From the NCBI GenBank assembly GCA_016930675.1, contig JAFGGG010000015.1:1-57171 (forward strand): a DNA stretch of 57,171 bases, read 5' to 3'. The notes under the pieces are model-generated. The model was not told where the DNA came from. It did no database searches and saw only the letters and a program-made list of their open reading frames with translations. A program made the position numbers and the translations under genes. This document shows positions 23,255 to 33,232 of the stretch, piece after piece (the first letter of the stretch is position 1; each line of letters starts with the position of its first letter). The stretch is from Spirochaetales bacterium (GTDB lineage Bacteria; Spirochaetota; Spirochaetia; SZUA-6; RPPD01).

Positions 23255-26200
23255 CTAATATGCTTCCTTGATCTGTACCCCGGAACGATCCTCTTCATAC
23301 ATTTGATCCAGATTGCCCCGATTAATATCACGCATCTGCGTCTGTTTTTCGTTCAGGTTCATGCGGTACTCCTGCTCCATTATAGCCTCATTATTGTCAG
23401 GCACCTCTTCAAAATAATCTTGGGCGCTTAATAAGGTCACACCACGGTGAAAAGCATAACGGTCTTTTTTATCACGCACAATCACCGTGGTCACACCGTT
23501 AATTCCGTCCGCGATGAAGATTCCGCGCAAATCGGTCTGACCTGAGACAAAACTGTCGTTTTCCGAACCGATCACTTTTACATGCACGTCATCCGCGTAC
23601 AGATTGCGTACCACATCTTTTACATTAACCCGTACTCTTCCGGATGTGACATCCTCCTGAACCTCAATGGTCAAAGGTGTCACTAAAACCAGTCCGCTGG
23701 TAAACAGATCGTCTCCTCTGCAGATAACAAGATACGCTCCTTCGTCCCGCAGATTGAGTCCGATTGTTTTTTCCATATCGGCATAATCCTTGCCCCTGCC
23801 CAGATCCACATCCTTTTCAATAAGCGGAGAGATCCCGGACAGTTTGATATGAGTTATCCGGCTTAAGTTCTTCTCCTTAAGATAGAGCTTCATTAAGTCC
23901 ACCTTATAGACCTGAAAATAAGCGTGACTGATATTCCGGTAGTGCAGGGTAAGTTCCACTCTTTCACCCGGTTTAAAACTGGTTACTTCACTCATCGCGA
24001 TTGATTTTTTTTCAAAATAGCTGATAGCTTCTTTTGCATCGGGATACTTATCTTTTACACGCGTATAATGCTCTATAGCCTGTTCCGGTTTCTGCTGGGT
24101 ATGGTAAATTTGAGCCAGAATATAATGGGCCAGCTCCCGGTCCTCACTCTCGCCCTCCGCCACAACTGTGGCCGCTTTAATGGCCTCCTGATATCTTCTT
24201 AAAGAAAACAGTCCCAAAGCCTCCATATACTGAAAGCTGCTGGTATAATCGCTTTCCGTATAAACCGTACGGTAGCGGCGGCAGAGCTCAACCGATGTTT
24301 CATATGTTTTTTTATCCAGGGAAAGATTAATCATGGTAAAGGCCGCGTCATCAGCCAAAGGACTGCCTGAGTAAACGGACATGAAGCGCCAAAGCAGGTT
24401 TTCAGCGGCATGCAGAAAATCTTTTGTTTCAAAAACAACAGGCGCGTCCTTTTCGGTTCTGAACAAACGGCTTGTCACCTTGGAAGCTTCGGGAGCCTTA
24501 TTATATATCTCCTGTGCCAGGGTGAAATAAGTGGCGATTACCTGAGCACTGTCCGGATATTCCTGCCATAGTTTGTGCAGGAAACTCATGGAGCCGTAAA
24601 ACTCTCCTCCCTGTTCCAGGGCTCCTCCTATGGGCGCGTCCTTTAAAAAGCTGGCTTCCACTGTCGCGCGGTATACAATATACGCGCGTTCGTACTCACC
24701 AATATCGTGATAGGCTCTGCCGATAATGAGGATACGCTCGAAGGGGATAAAAAGATCGGGATATTTCTCCTTCAAAACTTCAAAATACTCTACCAGTTTT
24801 TCAGCATCATAAAACTCTTCCTGACTGCGGATCCAAAGCATCATCCGCGCCAAATCAGGTTGATTGTATTTCTGATCCTGAGCGTAGAGATCTTCCAGCA
24901 GCACGAGGGCGTCCGCATAACGTCCGTCGTCAAAATACGCCTTTCCCAAAGCAAAAAGCTCCCCCTTGTTCATCTGATACGGTTTGCCCGAATTCTCACC
25001 AAAGGCCAGCAATGACAGATCGGATACTTTTCCTATCGCCATCTCAGCCGGATTCTGCGCGTTAATGATGATGGGGGGAAGCACCTTATATGTTCCCGGA
25101 GTGTATCCTGCAATCTGGTAACTGATCGCGGATATATACTGATGCGGTTCGAAGTAAAAAAGCAGCTTTCCGTCTTTAATCTGAACCATGCTGAAATTTC
25201 CCGTTATCGTATTTTTTAGCACCACGGCGCCTGAAGGGATATGGTCGATAAGTATGATATAATTATCTTCCGTATAGTCACGAAAGTCCAAAGTTACCAA
25301 AGCGGTCTTGCCGTACTCGAGGTCGGAAATTTCCATGGTACTCTTTCCCACTGTTCTGCCTTTATAGGTAAGATTTTCATGAATATAATCTTTGTCCTTA
25401 AAATGAGGATCGTCCAAAGTATTTTTATACTCCAGATCTCCGCTAAAACCGGAAAGAGTCGCGGTATAAACATATTCTCCGCGTCCCTGCAGCTTAAAAT
25501 ATATTTTATTCTCTCCTGATTTAATTATCCGGTCCGGCACATGCAGTGTAACACGTTCTGTTCCTCCGACCGCTTTCAGCGTTCCGACCGGTTCGTCGTT
25601 GACTAAAATCTCCAGGATATAGTCACTTTTAACATCCTTGACTTTTCCATAATAGGAAGAAAGCGCCGCAACCGCCACTCCCTTGGCCTTTACGGGTGTG
25701 TAGCCGTAAAGGCCTTTTATCCGCAATAGATACTGCACAGCCTGTTGCACCTGCTCGGCCTGCGGTTTCAGCGCTTCATACGCCAACAGTACCAGCGCCG
25801 TGGTTTCAGGAGCATTGCGCTCCCAAAGCTGATTGTCTTTTCCCGACCAGTAACGCACATCCTTGGTATCCGCGGCACCGTGATTTTCCACCTCATATAC
25901 AATCGCCTTTTTATCCAACAACGCGATAAGTTCCTGGGCCATTTCAGTATGATCAAGCGCTTTAAGACTTAAGGCCGTATAGGCTAACGCGGCGTTACTT
26001 AGGGCGTTGCGATTTCTGTAAAGTCTATTTACGTATGTGTAATCCGCGGCGCCGGTTTTTGAAAGTGCGTGCATTATCATGGCTCTTACATCATAATCAT
26101 CCTGATCCAGTTTCGCGTAACTATTCTTAAGGTATGTCTCACTGGCTTTAAGCACGGCCGGATCAATCAGTATACCCTGTGTGCTTATGCGAGCCAGTGC

Positions 26201-29200
26201 CCAATGATTAAGGCAGGTAATTTGCACTGCACTTTTTCCGTTTCCGAAAAGCCAGCTTCCGTCCGTATGCTGCATGGAGGTAATCTGCGAAACCAATGCT
26301 ATAAGCTGCTTTCTTACTCTGGAAAGCAGCTCTTCAGGAGCGTCCTTTGCTTCCAGGTACGCAAAAAGCGCTGACAAAGCCAAAGCCTCGGACGCTTCCT
26401 GGGCCGGGAAACCATCCTGACCGCAATCAAACTCATAAATGGGCCTTTCCGCATCTCCCATTACAAAATCTATCAGTTCCTGATTGAGTGAGGCTCCCAC
26501 ATGGATATCCATATGCAGATTTGAATACTCTTTACCCGGTTTAAGTTTCAAAAAGAGCGTCCGGTCGTTTTCAGCCACACCCGATTTTTGGTCGGAAAAC
26601 GCCAGGCCCCAGGGCCGGATCGGTATGGAGACTTCCTGCGCGTCGGAAAAGCGGGGATCGGTAAGTCCTGCCGCATGAACTCTCAGCAGCACGGAGAGTT
26701 CAACTCCTTGGGGAATGGTAAAAGACCTAAAAACAAGATCCTTGGCTGAATGCGGTTCCATGATCACTGACTGTTTAAGATCATACCTCTCACCGGCTAC
26801 CGTAAGTTGAGCGCTTACCTCTACCGGCCCTTTGTAGTCTGTCAGGTTGTGTACGGTGGCCGGCAGACGGATACTGTCGCCCTCCTGTACAAGAGCGGGC
26901 GTCTTAAGCTCGGCAAAAAAATCCTTACGTACTTTTAACTCTGCGGTACTCTCGCCTACAAGTGTTTCCCGGGTACAACCCTTCACGGTCAGCCGGTAAG
27001 CGGTGATACTCTCAGGTAACGGCACATCCAGAACGGCTGTACCGTCAGCTTCTGTGATCACGAACACCTGCCAGTACCCCTCCATACCCATCTTTTCTTT
27101 ACGCGCCTGTTCAGAGATCTGATTAACATCATCATTTAAATTTCCGGTTGTAACATCCACAGGCATATCTTTCGCGGTTGTAGCCGGCTGTTCTCCACCT
27201 GCTACCAATCCGCCCAGATCTTGCTGGGCATTTTCTTCGTCAGTCCGGGCTATGATTTCTTTCTTATCCCTGTATTCCTTTTCCGCCTCTCTGATAAGAC
27301 GCGCTTCTTCGTCAAGAAACTCGCCTACGGTTTTCCTTGTATCGGGCAGATAAAAAAAGGTACAGCTTGTTTCAAAACGCATGAAAGTCTGTCTTTCCGC
27401 TCCCTTTTGAAAGAAGCTCACAATATCCTGGGCCGGATCGCGGTAACTCGCAAAGATGGCCTCATTTACCAACGCCAGAGAGAATTCGCTTTCAACAGGG
27501 TTACCCTGATGATCCTTTACTTCAACACGAATCCGAGCGGTTTGACCCGGTTCATAGTTTTCCTGTTCAGGTTTTATACTGACAAGCAATTTGCGTTCTA
27601 CGGTAAACGGCAGAGATGCCGCTTCAAGCTTGTTACCGTCCATTATCGCCAAGCTCACAACAAAATTGGGAAAGTGCTCATGCTCGATTGCAAACTGCAG
27701 AGGATTCTCACCCCGCTTTATCTCTTTAAGCAGATATGTGATAACACCTTCCCCTTCGAACGTGAACAATGCCAGGCGCGGCAGCTCTAAGCGGGAAATA
27801 ATCCTGATATCGGCCTTATCGCCCACCCGGTAATGCTGCTGTTCGGTAAAAATTCGCAAGGCTATCTTGTCTTCCTGGCCGGACACCATGGCAAAGGTTT
27901 GGGCGCTTACAATGTTGCCCAACCGGTCCTTTCCTTGTATGCGGAACACATACTGCCCGCCCTGCTCAGGCGTATAGCTGATCCGCGCACTGCCGTTTTC
28001 ATCCGTGCGCAGCGGCAGCACTTTAAGCTCTTTTTCCGCCCAGGTGGGAGCGGCCTGACGCGTTAGCCAGGGAATACCGGAAAGCAGCGGATCTTCTTCT
28101 TCCACTTCCCGTACCAGCACATGGAGTTCAAGCTCTCTGGAAACAGGATTCCCCGCGGGATCCGCCGTATTCACGGTTATTTCAACCGGTTCGCCGGCCA
28201 GAGATACCTGGCGCTTGGTTGTAACATTTGCAAAAAATCCAAAACTCGCCAGAACAACTTTGCTCTGGGTTGTAACATTTTCAGACAGCAGTGTTCCCTT
28301 AAAGACCAACAAACTGCCGGCAGAAAAGGGCGTTGTTTCAAAAACCAGCGTAAGCAGTCCCTGCTCATCTGTCTTTTCAGTTATTGTTCTTCCGTCCGGG
28401 AGAACATAACGCAGCTCCGCACCCGCGGCGGGTTGACCATAATAATAGGCGGCCTTAAACGTTACTTTTATAGTCTCCCCCCGGAAATAGACCTGTTTAT
28501 CGAATTCCAGATCCAGGCGTATTTTTTCTGTTTTGAACTCCTCAACAGTAAAGCTTCCGTTAAAATTCAACTTTACCTTCTCTTCTTCCGCTGTGCTTAA
28601 GCGAATGGTATATGTTCCCTGAGCGGCTTTTGTGCCAAGGGGCACCTGCTGTTCAAACGTACCGAAACGAGAAAGACTCACTCCGCCTTCAAAAATAATT
28701 CTCCCTCTTGAGTCAACGACTGCACAGAGCATTTTCATTCCCTGGACCGCGGTATATGCACCTTCGTTTACATCACGGATGATACCGCGTAATTTTACTA
28801 TCTGGCCCGGTCTGTACACAGGTCGATCGGTATAAATATATCCTTTTGGCGCCAGTCCCTTGCTGAATCCCAAACCTGATAAATCCAACCTGTTTGATGC
28901 CATGTTGCCGTTCTTATTAACAAAAACGCACAAATCTTTAACCTGTTTTAGCTCTTCAATATTTTTAAGCAGAACACCGTCGTTTCCGGTCTTTCCTGAA
29001 AAAAGCACTTTGGAACCGTCGGTAATCAGCACATCCGCTGCTCCTTCGCCCTTGTTTGTGCGCATGTTTTGAGCAAAGACCAATACTTGGGTTCGCGATG
29101 ATTTAACCAGAATCTCGATATCCGAACGAATTACCAGAGTGGTGGCCTCCAGGTCCTTTTCAGAAACATTAACAGCGTACATGCCCGGTCCCTGCATGGG

Positions 29201-31243
29201 TATCTCTATCTGCTGCTCAACAGGAAGATAGTCCTTATAGCCCTGGATCTGCACATCCCACACCTTATCCGGTGCGATTAATGCCAGATCGAGATATTCC
29301 ACACCACGTATTGTATGAAATTTATGAAAGTAATCCGTCATATTCAGTTTATATATTTTCAATTGCACGGTCTGAATGTTGCGCAGCTGAAGCTTTATGT
29401 TGACCGTCTCATTAGTACGGAAAACACGCTCGGTTTTTACCAACAGGTTTTTATTCACCATCTGCTGAACTTTAACTTTTGCTTGAGCGGAATATGATCC
29501 CCAGGTAAGGGTACGATAGGCTTGCAAGGCTTCAGCTAAATCGGCGAGTTCATATTCCAAAACTTCAGCCATGCGGAACTGAGCCAACGAGGCCTCTTCT
29601 GTTTTGGGATATTTGCTGATTAACCTTTTAAAGGCATTGACGGCCTTTTTAAAACTGCTCTGCGCCTTTTCCGTTTCACCCGCCTCCTTGGATTCGATAC
29701 CTTGTTGGTATTCGATCATGGCCAGAGTAAAAAGGATCTGTCGCGATCTTGAATCCAGGGGGTATTTTATAAGGAATCCCTCCCAGACCCGCCTGGCCTC
29801 TTCATACTCTTTGCTTCCCAGCAAATCTATTCCCACATAATATTCGGCATCCAGTATTCCGCGTTGCGCCGCGGTCCAATCCGCTCCATTGGGGAATTTA
29901 AGAGTGTACTCGGTGTAAACATCTATACACTCCTTGTATTTCTTTTGCTTAAATAAAAGCTGCCCCATAAGAAAAAGAGCTTTCTTCTGCAAATCTTCAT
30001 ACTGTTCAACCGGTGTTTTCAAAAAACCCAACTCCTCACGCAATGCCTTGTCTTCTTCAGTCTCCGTAAGATTGAGCTTGAATCCCTTACCGTCCACAAA
30101 ATCGCGGATAGCACTGACAGCCTGGTCCGCCCGGCCCTGATGATCAAGGGCTAAAATCGCGTACCAGGCGATAGTTACGGAAAGAGAATCGTCAGGAAAC
30201 AGGGCAAGATAGGCAGCCGCTTTTTCCAAACCTGCGTCAAGTTCTCTGTGATCCTGAGGTTTGGGGAATTTATAGGTAAACGGAATACAGCGCATTGCCA
30301 GTTTTCTCCACTTCTCTCTTAAGTTTTTGTTCTCCAAGTCCCCCGCGTATAAACTCTCCACATCCTTCCGATCCAGCAGAGCAATCAGATCTTCGTATTC
30401 TTCTCTGGAATTAGTCAGATCCGAATTCCGCAGATAACTTTCTGCAAGCCGGTAACGGGCTTCTGCGCAGTGCAATCCCGAAACATCCAGTTGTTTAGGC
30501 TCAGTATACTGAGAACCGCTTATATTCTGCCACAATGGATCAAACTCCGCCAAATACTGTTGATACTCACGGACGGCCTGGCTGTAAGCACCCTCCAGCT
30601 CCCGCATACGCGCCATTTTAAAACGTATGTTCTCTCTTAACCCAGGTCCGATCTCCAACTCCAACGCTTTTTTATAAAAAGTATAGGCCTTTTTATAATC
30701 AGGCGCGGGAACATTAAGTTCATCGGGTCCGGGTTTATAGGAAAGCATCTCGGCGAATCTAATATAAACGCCCGCTACTTCATCTTTGCGCTCCGTGGAT
30801 AACAGGCGGATCGCCTCTTGCTTATATAATTTTTCAGCGGATTCGTAGTCCTTGTTTTGGATATATATCTCCGCCGTTAAAAAGCGTATTTTATGCAGCC
30901 ATTGATTTTCATGAGCCGTATGTGCTTCCTGCAGACAGACCTGCAGCGCTTTAGCGGTCTCTCCCGATCGAAATAAAGCCAGCGCCTTCAACCAGACCGC
31001 GTAATCGCGTTCTTGTTCTTGAATAGGCCCTGCCTGCAAGAGTCGGTAGGCTTCGGAATAACGCTGCTTCTGCATGAGATCTTCTGCTTTAGAAACCACT
31101 CCTTGTCTTTCAACACCGCCTCCTCCCGGCGAAAACGGATCCTCCATCAAATTTTCAGCCTGCAGTACACACGGTAATACGAATATGAGGATAAATCCCA
31201 AAACGCATATACAAATACTGCTGCGTGCTCTGTTCTTGTTCAT
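23255..31243 (-). CDS. Giant secreted TPR / alpha-2-macroglobulin-like protein
   Basis: 2662 residues with a Sec signal (cleavage probably after LQA, about residue 29). Rough layout: TPR-like repeats 45-600; macroglobulin (MG1/MG2) domains about 610-1330 (with YIYTDRPVYRPGQIVKLRG); a charged bait-like linker; GYWQVFVITEADGTAVLDVP near 1430; a thioester-domain-like helical region 1590-1900; beta domains; then a second TPR block about 2070-2380 and a second MG-like unit to the end. At the thioester position the motif is DCGQD (C1607) instead of CxEQ, so the covalent trap is probably lost. Bacterial A2Ms act in the periplasm or outer surface against proteases. A GGAGG ribosome site precedes the ATG. 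Confidence 0.85.
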   Translation of the reverse strand: MNKNRARSSICICVLGFILIFVLPCVLQAENLMEDPFSPGGGGVERQGVVSKAEDLMQKQRYSEAYRLLQAGPIQEQERDYAVWLKALALFRSGETAKALQVCLQEAHTAHENQWLHKIRFLTAEIYIQNKDYESAEKLYKQEAIRLLSTERKDEVAGVYIRFAEMLSYKPGPDELNVPAPDYKKAYTFYKKALELEIGPGLRENIRFKMARMRELEGAYSQAVREYQQYLAEFDPLWQNISGSQYTEPKQLDVSGLHCAEARYRLAESYLRNSDLTNSREEYEDLIALLDRKDVESLYAGDLENKNLREKWRKLAMRCIPFTYKFPKPQDHRELDAGLEKAAAYLALFPDDSLSVTIAWYAILALDHQGRADQAVSAIRDFVDGKGFKLNLTETEEDKALREELGFLKTPVEQYEDLQKKALFLMGQLLFKQKKYKECIDVYTEYTLKFPNGADWTAAQRGILDAEYYVGIDLLGSKEYEEARRVWEGFLIKYPLDSRSRQILFTLAMIEYQQGIESKEAGETEKAQSSFKKAVNAFKRLISKYPKTEEASLAQFRMAEVLEYELADLAEALQAYRTLTWGSYSAQAKVKVQQMVNKNLLVKTERVFRTNETVNIKLQLRNIQTVQLKIYKLNMTDYFHKFHTIRGVEYLDLALIAPDKVWDVQIQGYKDYLPVEQQIEIPMQGPGMYAVNVSEKDLEATTLVIRSDIEILVKSSRTQVLVFAQNMRTNKGEGAADVLITDGSKVLFSGKTGNDGVLLKNIEELKQVKDLCVFVNKNGNMASNRLDLSGLGFSKGLAPKGYIYTDRPVYRPGQIVKLRGIIRDVNEGAYTAVQGMKMLCAVVDSRGRIIFEGGVSLSRFGTFEQQVPLGTKAAQGTYTIRLSTAEEEKVKLNFNGSFTVEEFKTEKIRLDLEFDKQVYFRGETIKVTFKAAYYYGQPAAGAELRYVLPDGRTITEKTDEQGLLTLVFETTPFSAGSLLVFKGTLLSENVTTQSKVVLASFGFFANVTTKRQVSLAGEPVEITVNTADPAGNPVSRELELHVLVREVEEEDPLLSGIPWLTRQAAPTWAEKELKVLPLRTDENGSARISYTPEQGGQYVFRIQGKDRLGNIVSAQTFAMVSGQEDKIALRIFTEQQHYRVGDKADIRIISRLELPRLALFTFEGEGVITYLLKEIKRGENPLQFAIEHEHFPNFVVSLAIMDGNKLEAASLPFTVERKLLVSIKPEQENYEPGQTARIRVEVKDHQGNPVESEFSLALVNEAIFASYRDPAQDIVSFFQKGAERQTFMRFETSCTFFYLPDTRKTVGEFLDEEARLIREAEKEYRDKKEIIARTDEENAQQDLGGLVAGGEQPATTAKDMPVDVTTGNLNDDVNQISEQARKEKMGMEGYWQVFVITEADGTAVLDVPLPESITAYRLTVKGCTRETLVGESTAELKVRKDFFAELKTPALVQEGDSIRLPATVHNLTDYKGPVEVSAQLTVAGERYDLKQSVIMEPHSAKDLVFRSFTIPQGVELSVLLRVHAAGLTDPRFSDAQEVSIPIRPWGLAFSDQKSGVAENDRTLFLKLKPGKEYSNLHMDIHVGASLNQELIDFVMGDAERPIYEFDCGQDGFPAQEASEALALSALFAYLEAKDAPEELLSRVRKQLIALVSQITSMQHTDGSWLFGNGKSAVQITCLNHWALARISTQGILIDPAVLKASETYLKNSYAKLDQDDYDVRAMIMHALSKTGAADYTYVNRLYRNRNALSNAALAYTALSLKALDHTEMAQELIALLDKKAIVYEVENHGAADTKDVRYWSGKDNQLWERNAPETTALVLLAYEALKPQAEQVQQAVQYLLRIKGLYGYTPVKAKGVAVAALSSYYGKVKDVKSDYILEILVNDEPVGTLKAVGGTERVTLHVPDRIIKSGENKIYFKLQGRGEYVYTATLSGFSGDLEYKNTLDDPHFKDKDYIHENLTYKGRTVGKSTMEISDLEYGKTALVTLDFRDYTEDNYIILIDHIPSGAVVLKNTITGNFSMVQIKDGKLLFYFEPHQYISAISYQIAGYTPGTYKVLPPIIINAQNPAEMAIGKVSDLSLLAFGENSGKPYQMNKGELFALGKAYFDDGRYADALVLLEDLYAQDQKYNQPDLARMMLWIRSQEEFYDAEKLVEYFEVLKEKYPDLFIPFERILIIGRAYHDIGEYERAYIVYRATVEASFLKDAPIGGALEQGGEFYGSMSFLHKLWQEYPDSAQVIATYFTLAQEIYNKAPEASKVTSRLFRTEKDAPVVFETKDFLHAAENLLWRFMSVYSGSPLADDAAFTMINLSLDKKTYETSVELCRRYRTVYTESDYTSSFQYMEALGLFSLRRYQEAIKAATVVAEGESEDRELAHYILAQIYHTQQKPEQAIEHYTRVKDKYPDAKEAISYFEKKSIAMSEVTSFKPGERVELTLHYRNISHAYFQVYKVDLMKLYLKEKNLSRITHIKLSGISPLIEKDVDLGRGKDYADMEKTIGLNLRDEGAYLVICRGDDLFTSGLVLVTPLTIEVQEDVTSGRVRVNVKDVVRNLYADDVHVKVIGSENDSFVSGQTDLRGIFIADGINGVTTVIVRDKKDRYAFHRGVTLLSAQDYFEEVPDNNEAIMEQEYRMNLNEKQTQMRDINRGNLDQMYEEDRSGVQIKEAY

Positions 31244-31529
31244 AACCCAACCTCCGGATGCTTATAAAATAAAATATGTATCGTTTTAATTATACGAAGC
31301 GAGCGGCTAAAAATAACTTTATTTTTGTAAAAAAATGTAAAAATGTGTAAAATGCCGCGAGGCAGGATTAATAACACTTATTGACTCGGCACGATCCGTT
31401 AGAGTAAGTTTTTCTTTAAATTCATCTCAAAGGTCGGAATTAGGGATAATGTTCGCTGAGTTCAGTTTGATGAATAACTTTCAGTGTCACTGTTTAATCT
31501 CTAAATTCTAACGCTCATATGTTAATACT

Positions 31530-31612
31530 GCCCCTGCAACCTCCTGTTTTGGTACGGTAGTTTATCCGCACGGCAGGGGGTAAGAAGACAGGGAAGTCTT
31601 TTTGCCCCTGTC
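31530..31612. promoter_or_regulatory. Strong hairpin with a competing pairing, in the giant gene / trkH intergenic region
   Basis: In the 636-bp divergent gap 31244-31879, bases 31572-31612 form a long stem (GGCAGGGG..AAGAAGAC / GTCTTTTT.GCCCCTGTC) with a 6-base loop. The bases GCAGGGG (31573-31579) can instead pair with CCCCTGC at 31531-31537. Two mutually exclusive structures suggest an RNA switch or attenuator. No known riboswitch class was recognised, and the trkH start is about 270 bp away. No gene was found in the rest of the gap. A -10-like TATAAT lies about 50 bases upstream of the giant gene on the minus strand. Confidence 0.4.
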
Positions 31613-31879
31613 CCCGGCGATGTAGATATTTAATTATCTAATACCTTTTCTTAAAATATATGATCGCAGGTTACCTCCTTAGAGCGCATTCTTTTGCTAC
31701 ATATTTAGAAGACCATGATATAAAATGTCTATCAACCTATGTCGCAAGGATGGAATTTATTTTTTTAACAAAATCTTAATGAATTTACTATTATTTTTAA
31801 CGCTTTCTTAATAGTAAACGCATTATTATTAACCGCTTATCAATTTACTCCTGCATTTACTTTTTCTACATTACAGATT

Positions 31880-33232
31880 GTGAAGTTAAAAGTATTCCTC
31901 CAGAGACATTTAAGCACATACCGCATCCTTATTTTAGGATATATGACAATCACCCTTATCGGAGCCTTTTTTCTCTCATTACCGGTGTCTTCAAAAAACG
32001 GTACGACACAAAATTTTCTCGACGCGCTGTTCGTGGCGTCTTCGGGTATCAGTACAACCGGTTTAACGGTTGTGGATATCGGCAGTTATTATTCAACATT
32101 TGGTCAAGCAATCCTGCTTTCCATATTTCAAATCGGCGGTATCGGATATATGACTATCATAATCTTCATTATTTATTTGTTGAATAGAAAGATATCATTA
32201 AAAACACAGGACGTGGCGGTTACATCTCTATCAGGTTCAAATACACATATAATAAGAAGATTCTTTTTCTTTATCGTGATGTTTACATTCATATTTGAAT
32301 TCCTGGGCGGATTGGGTTTGTCGTTTATCTTCCTTAATGACTATCCAAGCAGCCAGGCTTTTTATTTGGGTTTTTTTCATTCCATATCAGCGTTCTGTAC
32401 GGCAGGTTTCGGTTTGTTCTCCGACAGTTTGATGGCATACAGAGACAACTACCTTATTAACTTTATAATAATCGCACTCTCCTTGGCAGGCAGTATCGGT
32501 TTTATAGTTATTTATGATATGACAAGACTTATAATTAGTAAATTTAAAAAAAGGAATCCTGCAAAATTATCGATCCATAGCAAGGTTGTTCTTATAAGCA
32601 CACCTCTCGTAATTATTACAGCGACTCTTTTGATCTTATTTTCCGCGAAATGGGATTCTTCATTTTCTTTCATTGATAAAATGATGGCATCCGCATTTCA
32701 ATCCGTATCCGCTCAGACAACCGACGGTTTTAACACGGTCAATATCGGAAACATGAGCGTACCCAACCTTATCATATTCATGATCCTTATGTTCATCGGC
32801 GCGGCACCGGGGAGTACTGCGGGCGGGATAAAAATTACAACTGCTGTTGTACTTTTATGTTTTTTTTGGTCTCAAGTGAGGGGAAATGCTGAAAATCCGA
32901 ATCTTCTGAAAAGGGAAATAAGGGACAACACCATACGAAAAGCCTTTGGTGTTTTCTTGTGGTTTATTATCATCATTCTCATTGATGCTGTTATAATTAC
33001 CGCGGTTGAAAAACACGATTTTATTAATATAATTTTTGAGATCGTATCGGCAATGGGAAACACCGGCCTTTCCACGGGTATCACCCAGAGTATCGGCTGG
33101 ATCTCAAAAACCACTCTGATCCTTACCATGTTTATCGGCAGGGTGAGCCCATTGATATTTGTTTATCTGCTTGTGGGAAAACAAAAGAAAATATATTATA
33201 AATATCCGTACGGTGACGTATATGTCGCATGA
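31880..33232 (+). CDS. trkH: TrkH/KtrB-type potassium uptake channel subunit
   Basis: A 450-residue integral membrane protein with about ten membrane segments and four pore loops with filter glycines: SGISTTGLTVVD, FCTAGFGLFS, SAQTTDGFNTVN and MGNTGLSTGI. It carries potassium across the inner membrane. The GTG at 31880 is used because the hydrophobic first segment follows at once and the next Met (residue 22) is inside it; no clear ribosome site is seen. The gene overlaps the next by ATGA. The regulatory NAD-binding subunit (TrkA/KtrA) that normally gates this channel is not in the window. Confidence 0.9.
   Translation: MKLKVFLQRHLSTYRILILGYMTITLIGAFFLSLPVSSKNGTTQNFLDALFVASSGISTTGLTVVDIGSYYSTFGQAILLSIFQIGGIGYMTIIIFIIYLLNRKISLKTQDVAVTSLSGSNTHIIRRFFFFIVMFTFIFEFLGGLGLSFIFLNDYPSSQAFYLGFFHSISAFCTAGFGLFSDSLMAYRDNYLINFIIIALSLAGSIGFIVIYDMTRLIISKFKKRNPAKLSIHSKVVLISTPLVIITATLLILFSAKWDSSFSFIDKMMASAFQSVSAQTTDGFNTVNIGNMSVPNLIIFMILMFIGAAPGSTAGGIKITTAVVLLCFFWSQVRGNAENPNLLKREIRDNTIRKAFGVFLWFIIIILIDAVIITAVEKHDFINIIFEIVSAMGNTGLSTGITQSIGWISKTTLILTMFIGRVSPLIFVYLLVGKQKKIYYKYPYGDVYVA

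Noticed and set aside
31670..31685. Sequence CAGGTTACCTCCTTAG resembling the 16S rRNA 3' end
   Set aside because: The likeness covers only the anti-SD stretch, and no other rRNA sequence is nearby.
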